Shown: one piece after another, positions 9,401 through 17,135 of the stretch | Numbering within the stretch: the first letter of the stretch is position 1 | How the letters are laid out: each line of letters opens with the position of its first letter | Assembly: GCA_910585215.1 (NCBI GenBank) | Contig: CAJUDQ010000007.1 | Coordinates: 43,084-107,083, forward strand | Reading direction: 5' to 3' | Length of the DNA: 64,000 bases | Origin: an uncultured Lachnospiraceae bacterium | Lineage (GTDB): Bacteria > Bacillota > Clostridia > Lachnospirales > Lachnospiraceae | The notes under the pieces: generated by a model | What the model was told of the DNA's origin: nothing | The model's database searches: none | Seen by the model: only the letters and a program-made list of their open reading frames with translations | Made by a program: the position numbers and the translations under genes

Positions 9401-9954
9401 CAGAGCAGCATGGTCATATGGAAGCAGTAGGTTATGACCTGTACTGCAAAATGTTAAATGAGGCAGTTCTTTTATTAAAGGGCGAAAAGACAGAAGATGA
9501 TTCTTATGAAACAACAATTGATGTAAAAATAGATGCTTTTATTCCTCCAAAATATATTACAAATGAAATACAGAAACTGAATATTTATAAAAAAATTGCC
9601 TCTATTGAAAATGCAGAGGAATATCAGGATATGCAGGATGAATTAACTGACCGCTTTGGCGATATTCCCGCACCTGTTGAAAATCTTCTCAAAGTAGCAC
9701 TGTTAAAATCCTTTGCACACGCCGCAGGAATTACAGAAATTACCGGAGATAAAAATTCATTAAAATTTATGATGCATCCAAAAGCGCGCATTGATGTAAA
9801 TAAAATCCCTGAAATTATTCAAAAATATCGTGGAAATTTAAAATTTGCGGCAGAAGACATTCCTTATTTTACCTATGTGCCAAAACGTGCATTAAAAAAT
9901 ACAGGTGAAATTTTAAGTACTTTAAAAGAAATTGTAGAAGCACTTTGTTCCTAA
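6418..9954 (+). CDS. mfd: Transcription-repair coupling factor Mfd
   Basis: Mfd is a DNA translocase that pushes stalled RNA polymerase off damaged DNA and recruits UvrA. The protein has about 1178 residues. In order it has a UvrB-like N-terminal region (about 10-350), the RNA polymerase-interacting CarD-like domain (about 485-555, KIGDYVIHENHGLGIYKG...), a superfamily 2 helicase core with Walker A GDVGYGKTEIA and DEEQ box, SATPIPRT, and motif VI QLRGRVGRS, then the C-terminal TRCF domain. I choose ATG 6418 because GGGAGG precedes it; the ATG at 6406 has no SD. The short basic stretch KKKKKRNRKK just before the RID is lineage-specific variation. Confidence 0.98.
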   Translation: MNPYFTDPLSGLNDFHLLQQQLAENSGKSAFQITGAADSGETHLAASLGSNIKYKIVITFHDIRAREIYDDMKSFDANTFYYPAKDFIFFSADAYGNLIISQRLEAISQLVNGEPFTLITTIDGLMDKLVPIEYIKKSILKIEYDEQIDINELKNSLVYSGFERTEQVEAPGQFAVRGGIIDIFPLTSDQPYRIELWDDMIDSIRSFDPLSQRTIENVNEITVYPASEYILSSQQIENGIKKIKQELDIRVKVLKAAFKTEEAHRLSSSVNEFIQRLSISRTGVFLDSFMPYFYQETSSLLDYFPADDTVLFIDEPSRILERADTVEQEFRESMANRMEGGYVMAGQTEVFLSTALILSKLCSFRTVLFTTLDQKIKNFAVKEKYSVSIRNINPYNNNFELLVKDLSYYKKEGWRTLIMCGSRSKAARLADTLLQDFHLNAFTTENPDCLIQPGQILLTSGNIHRGFEYPMIKFSVISESDVFGNKKKKKRNRKKYSGEKISGFSELKIGDYVIHENHGLGIYKGLEKIVVDKTTRDYIKIEYGDGGNLYVPATQLDLIQKHSGNSLETDAPKLKLNKLGTADWTKTKSRVKKAVRDIAADLVRLYAERQSKSGFQFSPDTIWQTEFEESFPYTETDDQLAAIEDTKKDMESKKIMDRLICGDVGYGKTEIAIRAAFKAIQDGKQAVFLVPTTILAQQHYHTFTQRMKDFPITVELMSRFRTPAQQKKTIEGLKGGYVDIVIGTHRLLSKDISFKDLGLLIIDEEQRFGVSHKEKIKQMKSNIDVLSLSATPIPRTLHMSLIGIRDMSVLEEPPIDRLPIQTYVMEYNEEMIREAIHRELSRGGQVYYVFNRINNIEEITGKIQQLVPEANVGYAHGQMSERKLEQIMYEFINGELDVLVSTTIIETGLDISNVNTMIIHDADKFGLSQLYQLRGRVGRSNRTSYAFLMYKRDKMLKEIAEKRLAAIKEFTDLGSGFKIAMRDLEIRGAGNILGAEQHGHMEAVGYDLYCKMLNEAVLLLKGEKTEDDSYETTIDVKIDAFIPPKYITNEIQKLNIYKKIASIENAEEYQDMQDELTDRFGDIPAPVENLLKVALLKSFAHAAGITEITGDKNSLKFMMHPKARIDVNKIPEIIQKYRGNLKFAAEDIPYFTYVPKRALKNTGEILSTLKEIVEALCS

Positions 9955-10004
9955 ATTATAAATGCTTGCACAATACTTGACCGCCCTGTAAGAACTGTAT
10001 CAAT

Positions 10005-10063
10005 CGAGTAGGGAAGTTTTATCTTCCCTACTCGCCGCGCGACCCGTGCGCCGCATTAGCGGC
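10005..10063 (+). other. Two GC-rich hairpins downstream of mfd
   Basis: CGAGTAGGGAAG (10005-10016) pairs perfectly with CTTCCCTACTCG (10023-10034). GCCGC-atta-GCGGC follows at 10050-10063. Neither has a T-run directly after it. This is unusually GC-rich for the window and could be mRNA 3' structure, a small RNA or a repeat; I do not recognise a family. Confidence 0.5.
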
Positions 10064-10099
10064 ATATTTCATCTGCACAGGTCTGCGCATAAAAAATTT

Positions 10100-10126
10100 G
10101 CCCCCGATTAAAAATCGGGGGCTTTT
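10100..10126. terminator. Bidirectional terminator between mfd and spoVG
   Basis: GCCCCCGATT (10100-10109) and AATCGGGGGC (10113-10122) form a 10-bp stem with a TTTT tail on plus and an A-rich flank that becomes a T-run on minus. It serves the convergent mfd and spoVG genes. Confidence 0.9.
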
Positions 10127-10146
10127 AAAAAGAAAGGAGTAAGAAA

Positions 10147-10413
10147 CTAATCTTCTTCTGATAACGCTATTTCATATTTTTCCAGAATTTCCTTCTGTAT
10201 TCTGTCACGGGTTTCTGAATTAATCGGATGGGCTATGTCTCTGTATTCTCCATCGGAGGCTTTTTTGCTTGGCATAGCAATAAACAATCCCTTGTCACCC
10301 TCTATTACCTTGATATCATGCACTACAAACTCATTATCAATGGTAATAGATACTACCGCTTTCATCTTTCCTTCTTTATTTACCTTTTTTACTCTTACGT
10401 CTGTAATCTGCAT
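10147..10413 (-). CDS. spoVG: Septation/regulatory protein SpoVG
   Basis: SpoVG is a small nucleic-acid-binding regulator, named for its role in spore cortex and asymmetric septation in Bacillus. The 88 residues carry the family core VSITIDNEFVVHDIKVIEG-x-KGLFIAMPSKK-x2-DGEYRDIAHPI almost unchanged. The frame opens two codons earlier, but AAGGAAG sits 6-7 nt before the ATG at 10413 and the family begins M-x-I/V-TDVR, so this start fits. The C-terminal tail is short and acidic. It lies 65 nt downstream of glgD on the same strand and probably has its own promoter, though co-transcription is possible. Confidence 0.97.
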   Translation of the reverse strand: MQITDVRVKKVNKEGKMKAVVSITIDNEFVVHDIKVIEGDKGLFIAMPSKKASDGEYRDIAHPINSETRDRIQKEILEKYEIALSEED

Positions 10414-10478
10414 AATCATCTTCCTTTCAACTCATATTATTTTCTGAAAGATACTTGTGCACAGGTTACGATTTAGAT

Positions 10479-11606
10479 TTACATCATAGTATATCTATCA
10501 TTCTTATCCAGAACAATTTTTGGAGTCTGACCAGGTTCTGTAATATATTCTGTATTTGCTCTGACGGAACCTCTGCTTTCAACAATACAATTCTCAATCA
10601 CAGTATTATCGCCTATATAAGCATTGTTTAAAATAACTGAATTTTTAATTACGCAATTATTTCCTATATAAACCTTTTTAAATAATACAGAATTTTCGAC
10701 CTGTCCATTGATAATACAGCCGCTTGAAATCAAGCTGTTCTTAATTTGTGCTCCCGGATTGTATTTTGCCGGCGGAAGGTCTTCTACCTTCGAATAAACA
10801 TCCGGATACTGCTTAAAGAAGTAATCTCTTATGTTTGGCTTTAAGAAATCCATATTGGTCTTATAATATGAATCTACACAGGCAATATTGCTCCAGTAGG
10901 TATCCAGCTTATAGCCATAAATTTTCTTAATATTTTTATATCTGAGAAGAATATCATTTACAAAATCATATCTCTCTTCTTCTACACATTTCTCAATCAG
11001 CTCAATCAACTGCCTTCTTCTGATAATATAAATACCTGTTGAAACTGTTGTTGACTGTGTTGCCATCGGCTTCTCTTCAAAGTTTACAATTCTGCTGTCT
11101 TCGTTCATGGAAACCACACCGAATCTGGATACATCTGTTCCAACCGGCATATCCTTACAAACAATTGTAATGTCTGCACGCTTTGCAATATGATATTCAA
11201 GAACCTTGTTATAATCCAGCTTATAAACTCCATCACCCGGTGCAATTACTACATATGGCTCATGGCTGTTTTTCAGGAAGCTGATGTTCTGCCAGATACT
11301 GTCTGCTGTACCTCTGTACCATGACCCGTTCTCTGCGGTAATAGATGGTGTAAATACATACAATCCACCATTTTTTCTACCAAAATCCCACCATTTTGAT
11401 GAGCTCAAATGTTCATTTAATGATTTTGCATTATACTGTGTCAAAACTGCAACCTTCTGTATATGCGAATTTGACATATTACTGAGTGCAAAATCTGTCG
11501 CTCTGTAGCTTCCTGCAATAGGCATGGCGGCAATTGCCCTTTTGTAAGAAAGCTCTTTCATTTTTTTATTGTTACCACCTGCAAGAATAATACCTATCGC
11601 TCTCAT
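10479..11606 (-). CDS. glgD: Glucose-1-phosphate adenylyltransferase-like subunit GlgD
   Basis: GlgD is the non-canonical partner of GlgC in Firmicutes glycogen synthesis. The 375 residues comprise an N-terminal nucleotidyltransferase fold and a C-terminal left-handed beta-helix with hexapeptide-like repeats (about 270-350). The canonical GGxGxRL nucleotide-binding loop is altered to GGNNKKM and the substrate loop to APGDGVYKLD, which is typical of GlgD and indicates a regulatory or stimulating subunit. Its ATG overlaps the glgC stop by one base (TAATG), giving translational coupling and likely 1:1 production of the two subunits. Confidence 0.95.
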   Translation of the reverse strand: MRAIGIILAGGNNKKMKELSYKRAIAAMPIAGSYRATDFALSNMSNSHIQKVAVLTQYNAKSLNEHLSSSKWWDFGRKNGGLYVFTPSITAENGSWYRGTADSIWQNISFLKNSHEPYVVIAPGDGVYKLDYNKVLEYHIAKRADITIVCKDMPVGTDVSRFGVVSMNEDSRIVNFEEKPMATQSTTVSTGIYIIRRRQLIELIEKCVEEERYDFVNDILLRYKNIKKIYGYKLDTYWSNIACVDSYYKTNMDFLKPNIRDYFFKQYPDVYSKVEDLPPAKYNPGAQIKNSLISSGCIINGQVENSVLFKKVYIGNNCVIKNSVILNNAYIGDNTVIENCIVESRGSVRANTEYITEPGQTPKIVLDKNDRYTMM

Positions 11607-12877
11607 TACATTTCACCTGCCTTAATAATATATTCGCCACTTTCAAGTATTCCGTTATGATAATCGGAAGCTTCTGTCTGTCCCATAACTGCTGTATTTT
11701 TACCAATCTTTACATTCTTTGGTATATATGTCTTTTCTCCAATTGTGGCAAGTCCGAAAGCATATATTTTTTTATCCAGCTTCGACGGCGCCTCTTCGCC
11801 TATACCGATTTCTGTATTGTCATCTATTACTACTTCCTCTGCAATAATAGATTTATAAATCTTTACATTTTTACCTATCTTCGTATCTTTCATAATAATG
11901 GAATCTCTGACAACGGCACCTTCTTCAACTGTAACCCCCGCACCGATTACCGAATTATATACCTCTCCCTGAATATCACAGCCCTCGCTTATCAAACTTC
12001 TCTCTATCTTTGCATTGTCTGCAATATACTGTGGTGGAAGAATATCACTCTTTGTATAAATTCTCCAGAATTCCTCATAAAGATTGAATACAGGAATAAT
12101 ATCAATTAACTCCATATTTGCTTCCCAGTATGAACCAAGTGTACCTACATCCTTCCAGTAACTGTTGTATTCATAAGCAAATATTCTCTTTCCGTTCTCA
12201 AAGCAATATGGAATAATATGCTTGCCAAAATCACAATTACTCTGATTCTTTAAAGTAATTAATGCATTTTTGAGTACCTCCCAGTTAAATATGTAGATAC
12301 CCATAGATGCAAGGTTACTCTTTGGCTCGTCCGGCTTCTCCTGAAAATCTGTAATACGATTATCCTCATCTGTTACCACGATACCGAATCTCTTTGCTTC
12401 CTCCATTGGAACAGGCATGGCAGCAATCGTAACGTCCGCCTTGTTTGACTTGTGATAATCAAGCATAATCTCATAATCCATCTTATAGATATGGTCTCCT
12501 GATAAAATCAATACATAGTCAGGATTATACTGTTCCATATAAGCCATATTCTGATAAATGGCATTTGCTGTACCTGTGTACCACTCACTGTTTCCACTCT
12601 TCTCGTATGGCGGCAATACAGAAACGCCGCCGATATTACGGTCTAAATCCCATGGAATACCAATTCCTATATGTGAGTTCAATCTTAATGGCTGATACTG
12701 AGTAAGGACACCGACTGTATCAACGCCAGAATTTATACAATTACTAAGCGGAAAATCAATAATTCTGTATTTTCCACCGAATGCAACTGCAGGTTTTGCC
12801 ATCTTGGATGTAAGAATACCCAACCTGCTTCCTTGTCCACCTGCCAATAACATGGCAATCATTTCTTTTTTTATCAC
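11606..12877 (-). CDS. glgC: Glucose-1-phosphate adenylyltransferase, catalytic subunit
   Basis: GlgC makes ADP-glucose from ATP and glucose 1-phosphate, the committed step of glycogen synthesis. The 423 residues have an intact GGQGSRLGILTSKMAKPAV nucleotide loop, an SGDHIYKMDY substrate motif, the FQEKP region and a C-terminal beta-helix. The start is GTG at 12877 with GAGGTGA five bases upstream. It heads the two-gene glgC-glgD operon. glgA, glgB and glgP are not in the window, so the rest of the pathway is elsewhere. A CCAGCAG-TTT-CTGCTGG palindrome lies in the leader near the ribosome binding site. Confidence 0.97.
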   Translation of the reverse strand: MIKKEMIAMLLAGGQGSRLGILTSKMAKPAVAFGGKYRIIDFPLSNCINSGVDTVGVLTQYQPLRLNSHIGIGIPWDLDRNIGGVSVLPPYEKSGNSEWYTGTANAIYQNMAYMEQYNPDYVLILSGDHIYKMDYEIMLDYHKSNKADVTIAAMPVPMEEAKRFGIVVTDEDNRITDFQEKPDEPKSNLASMGIYIFNWEVLKNALITLKNQSNCDFGKHIIPYCFENGKRIFAYEYNSYWKDVGTLGSYWEANMELIDIIPVFNLYEEFWRIYTKSDILPPQYIADNAKIERSLISEGCDIQGEVYNSVIGAGVTVEEGAVVRDSIIMKDTKIGKNVKIYKSIIAEEVVIDDNTEIGIGEEAPSKLDKKIYAFGLATIGEKTYIPKNVKIGKNTAVMGQTEASDYHNGILESGEYIIKAGEM

Positions 12878-12900
12878 GCTATCACCTCGCTGTAATATTT

Positions 12901-13068
12901 ACCAGCAGTTTCTGCTGGCATTTCATAATTCAAGCACTATATTATAAAAAATTATTTTTATAAACTGCTTACTCCTATTTCTTTTTTGCAGTTTTCTTAA
13001 AAACTGCTTTTGCATCCACCCTTTCGGCGGCTGCGATTTGCGCCTTACTCTCTATGGGAACTATTATA
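12901..13068 (-). promoter_or_regulatory. glgC promoter and structured leader
   Basis: A -10 box TATAAT (minus strand, 13068-13063) has no good -35 partner. The implied leader of about 180 nt contains a GCAGTTTT...AAAACTGC hairpin (about 12987-13005) and a perfect CCAGCAG/CTGCTGG stem (about 12902-12918) some 20 nt upstream of the glgC ribosome binding site. Post-initiation control of glycogen synthesis is plausible but unproven. Confidence 0.45.
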
Positions 13069-13205
13069 CCATAAATTCCTAAAATTAAAAGGACTTTTTT
13101 ATAAAATTGTACAATTTTTTCTATTGTTTTTTAATTTATTGGTCAATTTGTCTAATTACACATAATTTCTTGCCAATTTTGAATTGCTTTTTAAGTGATT
13201 CGTAG

Positions 13206-13260
13206 TATAATAAAGTAGCCTTGGAATGTAACCAGTCAAAGGCCTGTTACATAGCATACT
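13206..13260 (+). promoter_or_regulatory. murC promoter -10 box and leader hairpin
   Basis: TATAAT (13206-13211) has TTGCTT 16 bp upstream. The leader then forms an ATGTAAC...GTTACAT stem (about 13227-13252) before the GGAGGAG ribosome binding site of murC. Confidence 0.55.
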
Positions 13261-13291
13261 TTATATATGATAATGGAGGAGACGTTTTATA

Positions 13292-14674
13292 ATGCAAACT
13301 ATCAGTTTAGAAAAATTAAAAAAGGTTCATTTTATCGGTATTGGTGGAATCAGCATGAGTGCACTGGCCGAAATCCTGATTACAAAAGGGATTTTTGTGA
13401 GTGGTTCCGATGCAAAAGAGAGTGAGCTTACTGTCAGGCTTGTTTCTTTAGGAGCTAAAATAATATATGGCCAATCTGCCAAAAATATTACATCTGATAT
13501 TGACTTAATTGTATATACTGCTGCTATCCATTCAGATAATCCGGAACTTCTTGCAGCACAGTCTCTGAATATTCCAACAATGGTGCGTGCAGATTTTCTT
13601 GGACTTATTATGAAGGAATATAAAAACGCAATTAATATAGCTGGAACTCATGGAAAAACTACTACTACCTCTATGGTCTCCCATATTTTAATGGAAGGAA
13701 ATTGTGACCCTACCATTCTTGTAGGTGGAATTATCCCTTCTATCGGTGGAAATCTTCGCATTGGACATTCCGAAAATTTTGTCAATGAAAGCTGTGAATA
13801 TACAAACAGTTTTCTTTCCTTTTTTCCTACTACAGCTGTAATTTTAAATGTGGAGGAAGACCATCTTGATTTTTTTAAGGATATTGATGATATTCGAAAC
13901 AGTTTTAAAAAATTTGCCATGCTTGTACCGGACCATGGATATGTCATTATAAACAGTGATATAGATAAACCGGAATATTTTACCTCTGATTTAAGCTGCC
14001 ATGTAATTACTTTTGGAACTGACCCAGAAAAAAGCGACTACAGTGCCGACCAGATAGAATATAATGAAAAAGGATGCTGCCATTATACCTTATTAAAACA
14101 TGGAAAGAAAATAACAAAAATTCAACTTTCTGTTCCGGGTCTTCATAATGTTTACAACTCCCTTGCCGCTGCCGCGGTAGGTTTTTCTATGGATTTGTCC
14201 ATTGATGTTATAAAAAAAGGACTTTTCTCATATACTGGTACAAACCGGAGATTTCAATATAAGGGGGAGATAAACGGAATTACCATTATTGACGATTATG
14301 CACATCATCCAGATGAAATTGCAGCTACGCTTAAAACGGCACAAAATTATCCACATAAAGAATTGTGGGTAATACTGCAACCACATACCTATTCCAGATT
14401 AAAGGCATTGTTTGACCGTTTTGTCGACGCACTTTCTTGTGTACCACATCTGATTCTTGCTGATATTTATGCGGCCAGAGAAACAGATACACTTGGTATG
14501 AGTTCTCAGCTTCTTGCAGAAGAATTAAAAAAACGTGGAACAGATGTGCATTATTTTCCAGATTTTAAATCCATAGAAGAGTTTGTACAAAATAACTGTA
14601 CACATGGCGATTTGTTGATAACTATGGGTGCTGGAAACGTTGTAAATATCGGTGAAGACCTGCTTGCAGAATAA
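13292..14674 (+). CDS. murC: UDP-N-acetylmuramate-L-alanine ligase
   Basis: MurC adds L-alanine to UDP-MurNAc with ATP, starting the peptidoglycan stem peptide. The 460 residues show the N-terminal Rossmann glycine motif HFIGIGGISMSALAEIL, the central ATP loop GTHGKTTTT (about 119-127), the VILNVEEDHLDFF metal/carbamyl-lysine region, the TGTNRRFQ motif and DDYAHHPDE in the C-terminal domain. All are diagnostic of MurC over MurD, MurE and MurF. It is transcribed alone from the TATAAT at 13206. Its stop is followed directly by a DnaA-box-rich region that also forms a terminator-like stem. Confidence 0.98.
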   Translation: MQTISLEKLKKVHFIGIGGISMSALAEILITKGIFVSGSDAKESELTVRLVSLGAKIIYGQSAKNITSDIDLIVYTAAIHSDNPELLAAQSLNIPTMVRADFLGLIMKEYKNAINIAGTHGKTTTTSMVSHILMEGNCDPTILVGGIIPSIGGNLRIGHSENFVNESCEYTNSFLSFFPTTAVILNVEEDHLDFFKDIDDIRNSFKKFAMLVPDHGYVIINSDIDKPEYFTSDLSCHVITFGTDPEKSDYSADQIEYNEKGCCHYTLLKHGKKITKIQLSVPGLHNVYNSLAAAAVGFSMDLSIDVIKKGLFSYTGTNRRFQYKGEINGITIIDDYAHHPDEIAATLKTAQNYPHKELWVILQPHTYSRLKALFDRFVDALSCVPHLILADIYAARETDTLGMSSQLLAEELKKRGTDVHYFPDFKSIEEFVQNNCTHGDLLITMGAGNVVNIGEDLLAE

Positions 14675-14675
14675 G

Positions 14676-14824
14676 TTATCCACATATCCACATTTTTTTC
14701 CACCATTTTTTTCGGAAAAGATATGTGGATATGTTTTTTAGTTTTTCACATATCCTGCCACCTGAAAATGCCTGATTTTACGCTGTTTTTTGACTTATCC
14801 ACAAAGTTATCCACTTTATCCACA
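14676..14824 (+). promoter_or_regulatory. DnaA-box cluster upstream of helicase-loading genes
   Basis: There are three exact TTATCCACA boxes, at 14676-14684, 14795-14803 and 14816-14824. One-mismatch boxes occur at 14684-14692 (ATATCCACA), 14807-14815 (TTATCCACT) and, inverted, 14724-14732 (TGTGGATAT). That makes six in about 150 bp, between murC and a DnaD-like/DnaC-like operon. TTATCCACA is the established DnaA recognition sequence. CATATCCACAT and ATGTGGATATG followed by TTTTTT could also form a murC terminator. I infer DnaA binding and control of the downstream replication genes. Confidence 0.75.
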
Positions 14825-14967
14825 TTCAAATACAAAATTTCGACGTGGAAAATCTTATCTTCTGTCAAATTTACCATTTTCAGAAATGAAAATCTATGGT
14901 ACTATGTCTGTAGAAACTGAGAGAAAAACAGAAAAGATATATTAATATAGGAAGAAATGGAGTTAAT

Positions 14968-15984
14968 ATGAGCAATATTTGTTTGAAACAGGCTACCAAA
15001 GCAGGAATAACCCTGATAAAAAATTTATTTATAGATTATTATATGATTCCCGCCAATGGAGAATATGTAAAAATATACCTATATATATTGCGCTGCTTAG
15101 GTGATGCAACGCTTGGAGCTTCCCTTTCCATAAATACTCTTGCAGATATCTTTGACTGTACAGAAAAGGATGTAATGCGCGCATTAAGATACTGGGAAAA
15201 AACAGGTGTACTTTCTCTTGAATTTTCAGATGGTGTACTCTCTGCTATTCAAATAAATGACCTTGAAAAAAATAATTCTGATAATATGCAGCACACCAAA
15301 GCAGCAACCAGAGTTATTTCCTCTGCCAAACTAGCAGAATTTGCAGATAATACAGAGATAAAGCAGCTCTTGTATATCGCACAGAAATATATGGGAAAAA
15401 CATTAAACGAAACAGAAACCAACACCATTTTGTATTTTTATGATACTCTTGGATTTTCTGCAGATTTAATTGAATATCTGCTTGAATATTGTGCCTCAAA
15501 TAATAAAAAATCCTTCCGCTATATTGAGAAAACTGGTATTTCATGGCATGAGGCAGGTATAGCCACTCCCAGTCAGGCAAAGGAATATGTTTCAAACTTC
15601 TCTCACACTTATTTTTCTGTTCTAAAAACCTTTGGAATTTCAGGAAGGACACCCGCACCGGCAGAAAAGGAACTGATTGACAAATGGACCAAGCAATATG
15701 GCTTCAGCCTTGATATTATTATAGAGGCATGCAGCCGCACGATAAGCACAATACATCAGCCAAGCTTTCAGTATGCAGATTCTATTTTAGAACGCTGGAA
15801 TAAAAAAAATGTACGTCATATTTCAGATTTGAAATCGATTGATTCTGCACATGAAAAGCAAAAACAAAAAACTGCGGAAAATACAAAAACCCAGATTCCA
15901 TTGAAGAAAAATTCCTTTAACAATATTCCGCAACATGACTATGATTTCAATGAACTGGAAAAAGCTCTGTTAAAACGCACTTAA
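14968..15984 (+). CDS. DnaD-domain replication initiation protein
   Basis: This 338-residue protein has the Firmicutes DnaD/DnaB layout. An N-terminal winged-helix region (about 30-90, SLSINTLADIFDCTEKDVMRALRYWEKTGVLSLE) is followed by a linker and DnaD-like helical domains (about 125-200 and 205-285, ending with YADSILERWNKKNVRHISDL). The C-terminal region resembles the YxxxILxxW-type motif used by the family for single-strand DNA. Such proteins help DnaA open the origin and recruit the helicase loader. It lies 25 nt upstream of a DnaC/DnaI-type ATPase. GGAG precedes the ATG by five bases. It may correspond functionally to B. subtilis DnaB or DnaD; I do not assign a symbol. Confidence 0.88.
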   Translation: MSNICLKQATKAGITLIKNLFIDYYMIPANGEYVKIYLYILRCLGDATLGASLSINTLADIFDCTEKDVMRALRYWEKTGVLSLEFSDGVLSAIQINDLEKNNSDNMQHTKAATRVISSAKLAEFADNTEIKQLLYIAQKYMGKTLNETETNTILYFYDTLGFSADLIEYLLEYCASNNKKSFRYIEKTGISWHEAGIATPSQAKEYVSNFSHTYFSVLKTFGISGRTPAPAEKELIDKWTKQYGFSLDIIIEACSRTISTIHQPSFQYADSILERWNKKNVRHISDLKSIDSAHEKQKQKTAENTKTQIPLKKNSFNNIPQHDYDFNELEKALLKRT

Positions 15985-16009
15985 TGATTTACACTATGGA
16001 GGCATATCA

Positions 16010-17014
16010 ATGGGTATTACAAACAAGCAATATAATCAAATAATACGTGAATATGAACGGCTGAGACTTTCGAATATTCACAGTCTGGACAAGCGCACGG
16101 CCGAGGTTTATAAAAAAATTCCAGAAATCAGAGAAATACATAACGAAATTTCATCTTTGTCCGTCAGAGAAGCAAAAGCGAGATTATTGGCAGAAGACGT
16201 AAAACCGTCTGATTCCAAAAACACCCTGAAAGAAAAAATTATCCATTTGTCTGAGCAGAAAAAAAGGCTGTTGGTGGAAAACGGATTTCCTGCAGACTAT
16301 CTTGCTATGCACTATACCTGCAATAAATGCAAAGATACCGGTTATATTGAAAATCAAATGTGTACCTGTATGCATGCAAAAATTGTAGAAATTCTTTACG
16401 AACAGTCAACTATCAAAGAATTACTTGAAAAAGAAAATTTTTCCACTTTTTGCATGGAATATTATTCGGATGATATGACAGACGAAAATACTGGTCTTTC
16501 TTCAAAAGCAAATATAATAGAAACCTTGAATATCTGTCATGATTTTGTAAATAATTTTAAGGAGGACTATCAGAATCTTCTTATCTATGGCGTAATCGGT
16601 GTAGGAAAAACTTTTTTGATTAACTGTATTGCAAAAGAACTGATTGACCGTTCTTTTTCTGTAATTTACATGTCAGCAATACAGTTTTTTCACGTTCTTG
16701 AAGATGCCTCGTTTCACAGAGGCGAACATCTGTCTGCGTATGAGAGTACTGTACAGAGGGATTTTTATGAATGTGACCTTCTTATTATCGATGACCTTGG
16801 AACAGAGCTTCCAAACGCCTTTACATCTTCCTCGCTTTTTCACTGTATAAATGAGCGAGCCATACGCAAAAAACCATTGATTATTTCTACAAATCTTGCA
16901 CTTGGAAGTCTTAGAGATATTTATTCAGACAGAATTTTTTCCAGAATCGCCAGCAATTTTAAAATGCTCAAGATTTTTGGAAAGGATTTACGAATTATAA
17001 AATCATTATATTAA
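16010..17014 (+). CDS. DnaC/DnaI-like helicase loader ATPase
   Basis: This 334-residue AAA+ protein is of the DnaC/DnaI family, which loads the replicative helicase DnaB at the origin. The N-terminal helical region is followed by a zinc-binding cysteine set CNKCKDTGYIENQMCTC (about 104-120), as in DnaI. The ATPase core has Walker A GVIGVGKT (about 195-202), Walker B LLIIDDLGTE (about 258-267), sensor 1 IISTN and an arginine-rich end (DRIFSRIASNFKMLKIFGKDLR). Coupling to the DnaD-like gene and the DnaA boxes upstream supports a role in chromosomal replication, unlike IstB transposition proteins, which lack the zinc module. Confidence 0.92.
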   Translation: MGITNKQYNQIIREYERLRLSNIHSLDKRTAEVYKKIPEIREIHNEISSLSVREAKARLLAEDVKPSDSKNTLKEKIIHLSEQKKRLLVENGFPADYLAMHYTCNKCKDTGYIENQMCTCMHAKIVEILYEQSTIKELLEKENFSTFCMEYYSDDMTDENTGLSSKANIIETLNICHDFVNNFKEDYQNLLIYGVIGVGKTFLINCIAKELIDRSFSVIYMSAIQFFHVLEDASFHRGEHLSAYESTVQRDFYECDLLIIDDLGTELPNAFTSSSLFHCINERAIRKKPLIISTNLALGSLRDIYSDRIFSRIASNFKMLKIFGKDLRIIKSLY

Positions 17015-17032
17015 TTCTGACCATTTCTCTAC

Positions 17033-17116
17033 TTGACTTCCTAAAGATATAATGATATAAATTAATTCGTTAGAATTTTTACATGATTTGATAGGAAATG
17101 GCTCTGCCGATTTCCT
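17033..17116 (+). promoter_or_regulatory. prs promoter and leader hairpin
   Basis: TTGACT (17033-17038), a 17-bp spacer and TATAAA (17056-17061) form a good sigma-A promoter. The leader contains the stem AGGAAAT-GGC / GCC-ATTTCCT (17093-17116), ending about 8 nt before the GAGGAGG ribosome binding site of prs. Part of the region also resembles a terminator for the upstream operon, but without a T-run. Confidence 0.75.
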
Positions 17117-17135
17117 GATACGAGGAGGATTTATC

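Noticed and set aside
14676..14824. Chromosomal origin oriC
   Set aside because: dnaA and dnaN are not adjacent, there is no clear AT-rich unwinding element next to the boxes, and gene orientation does not switch here. I treat it as a regulatory or titration cluster.
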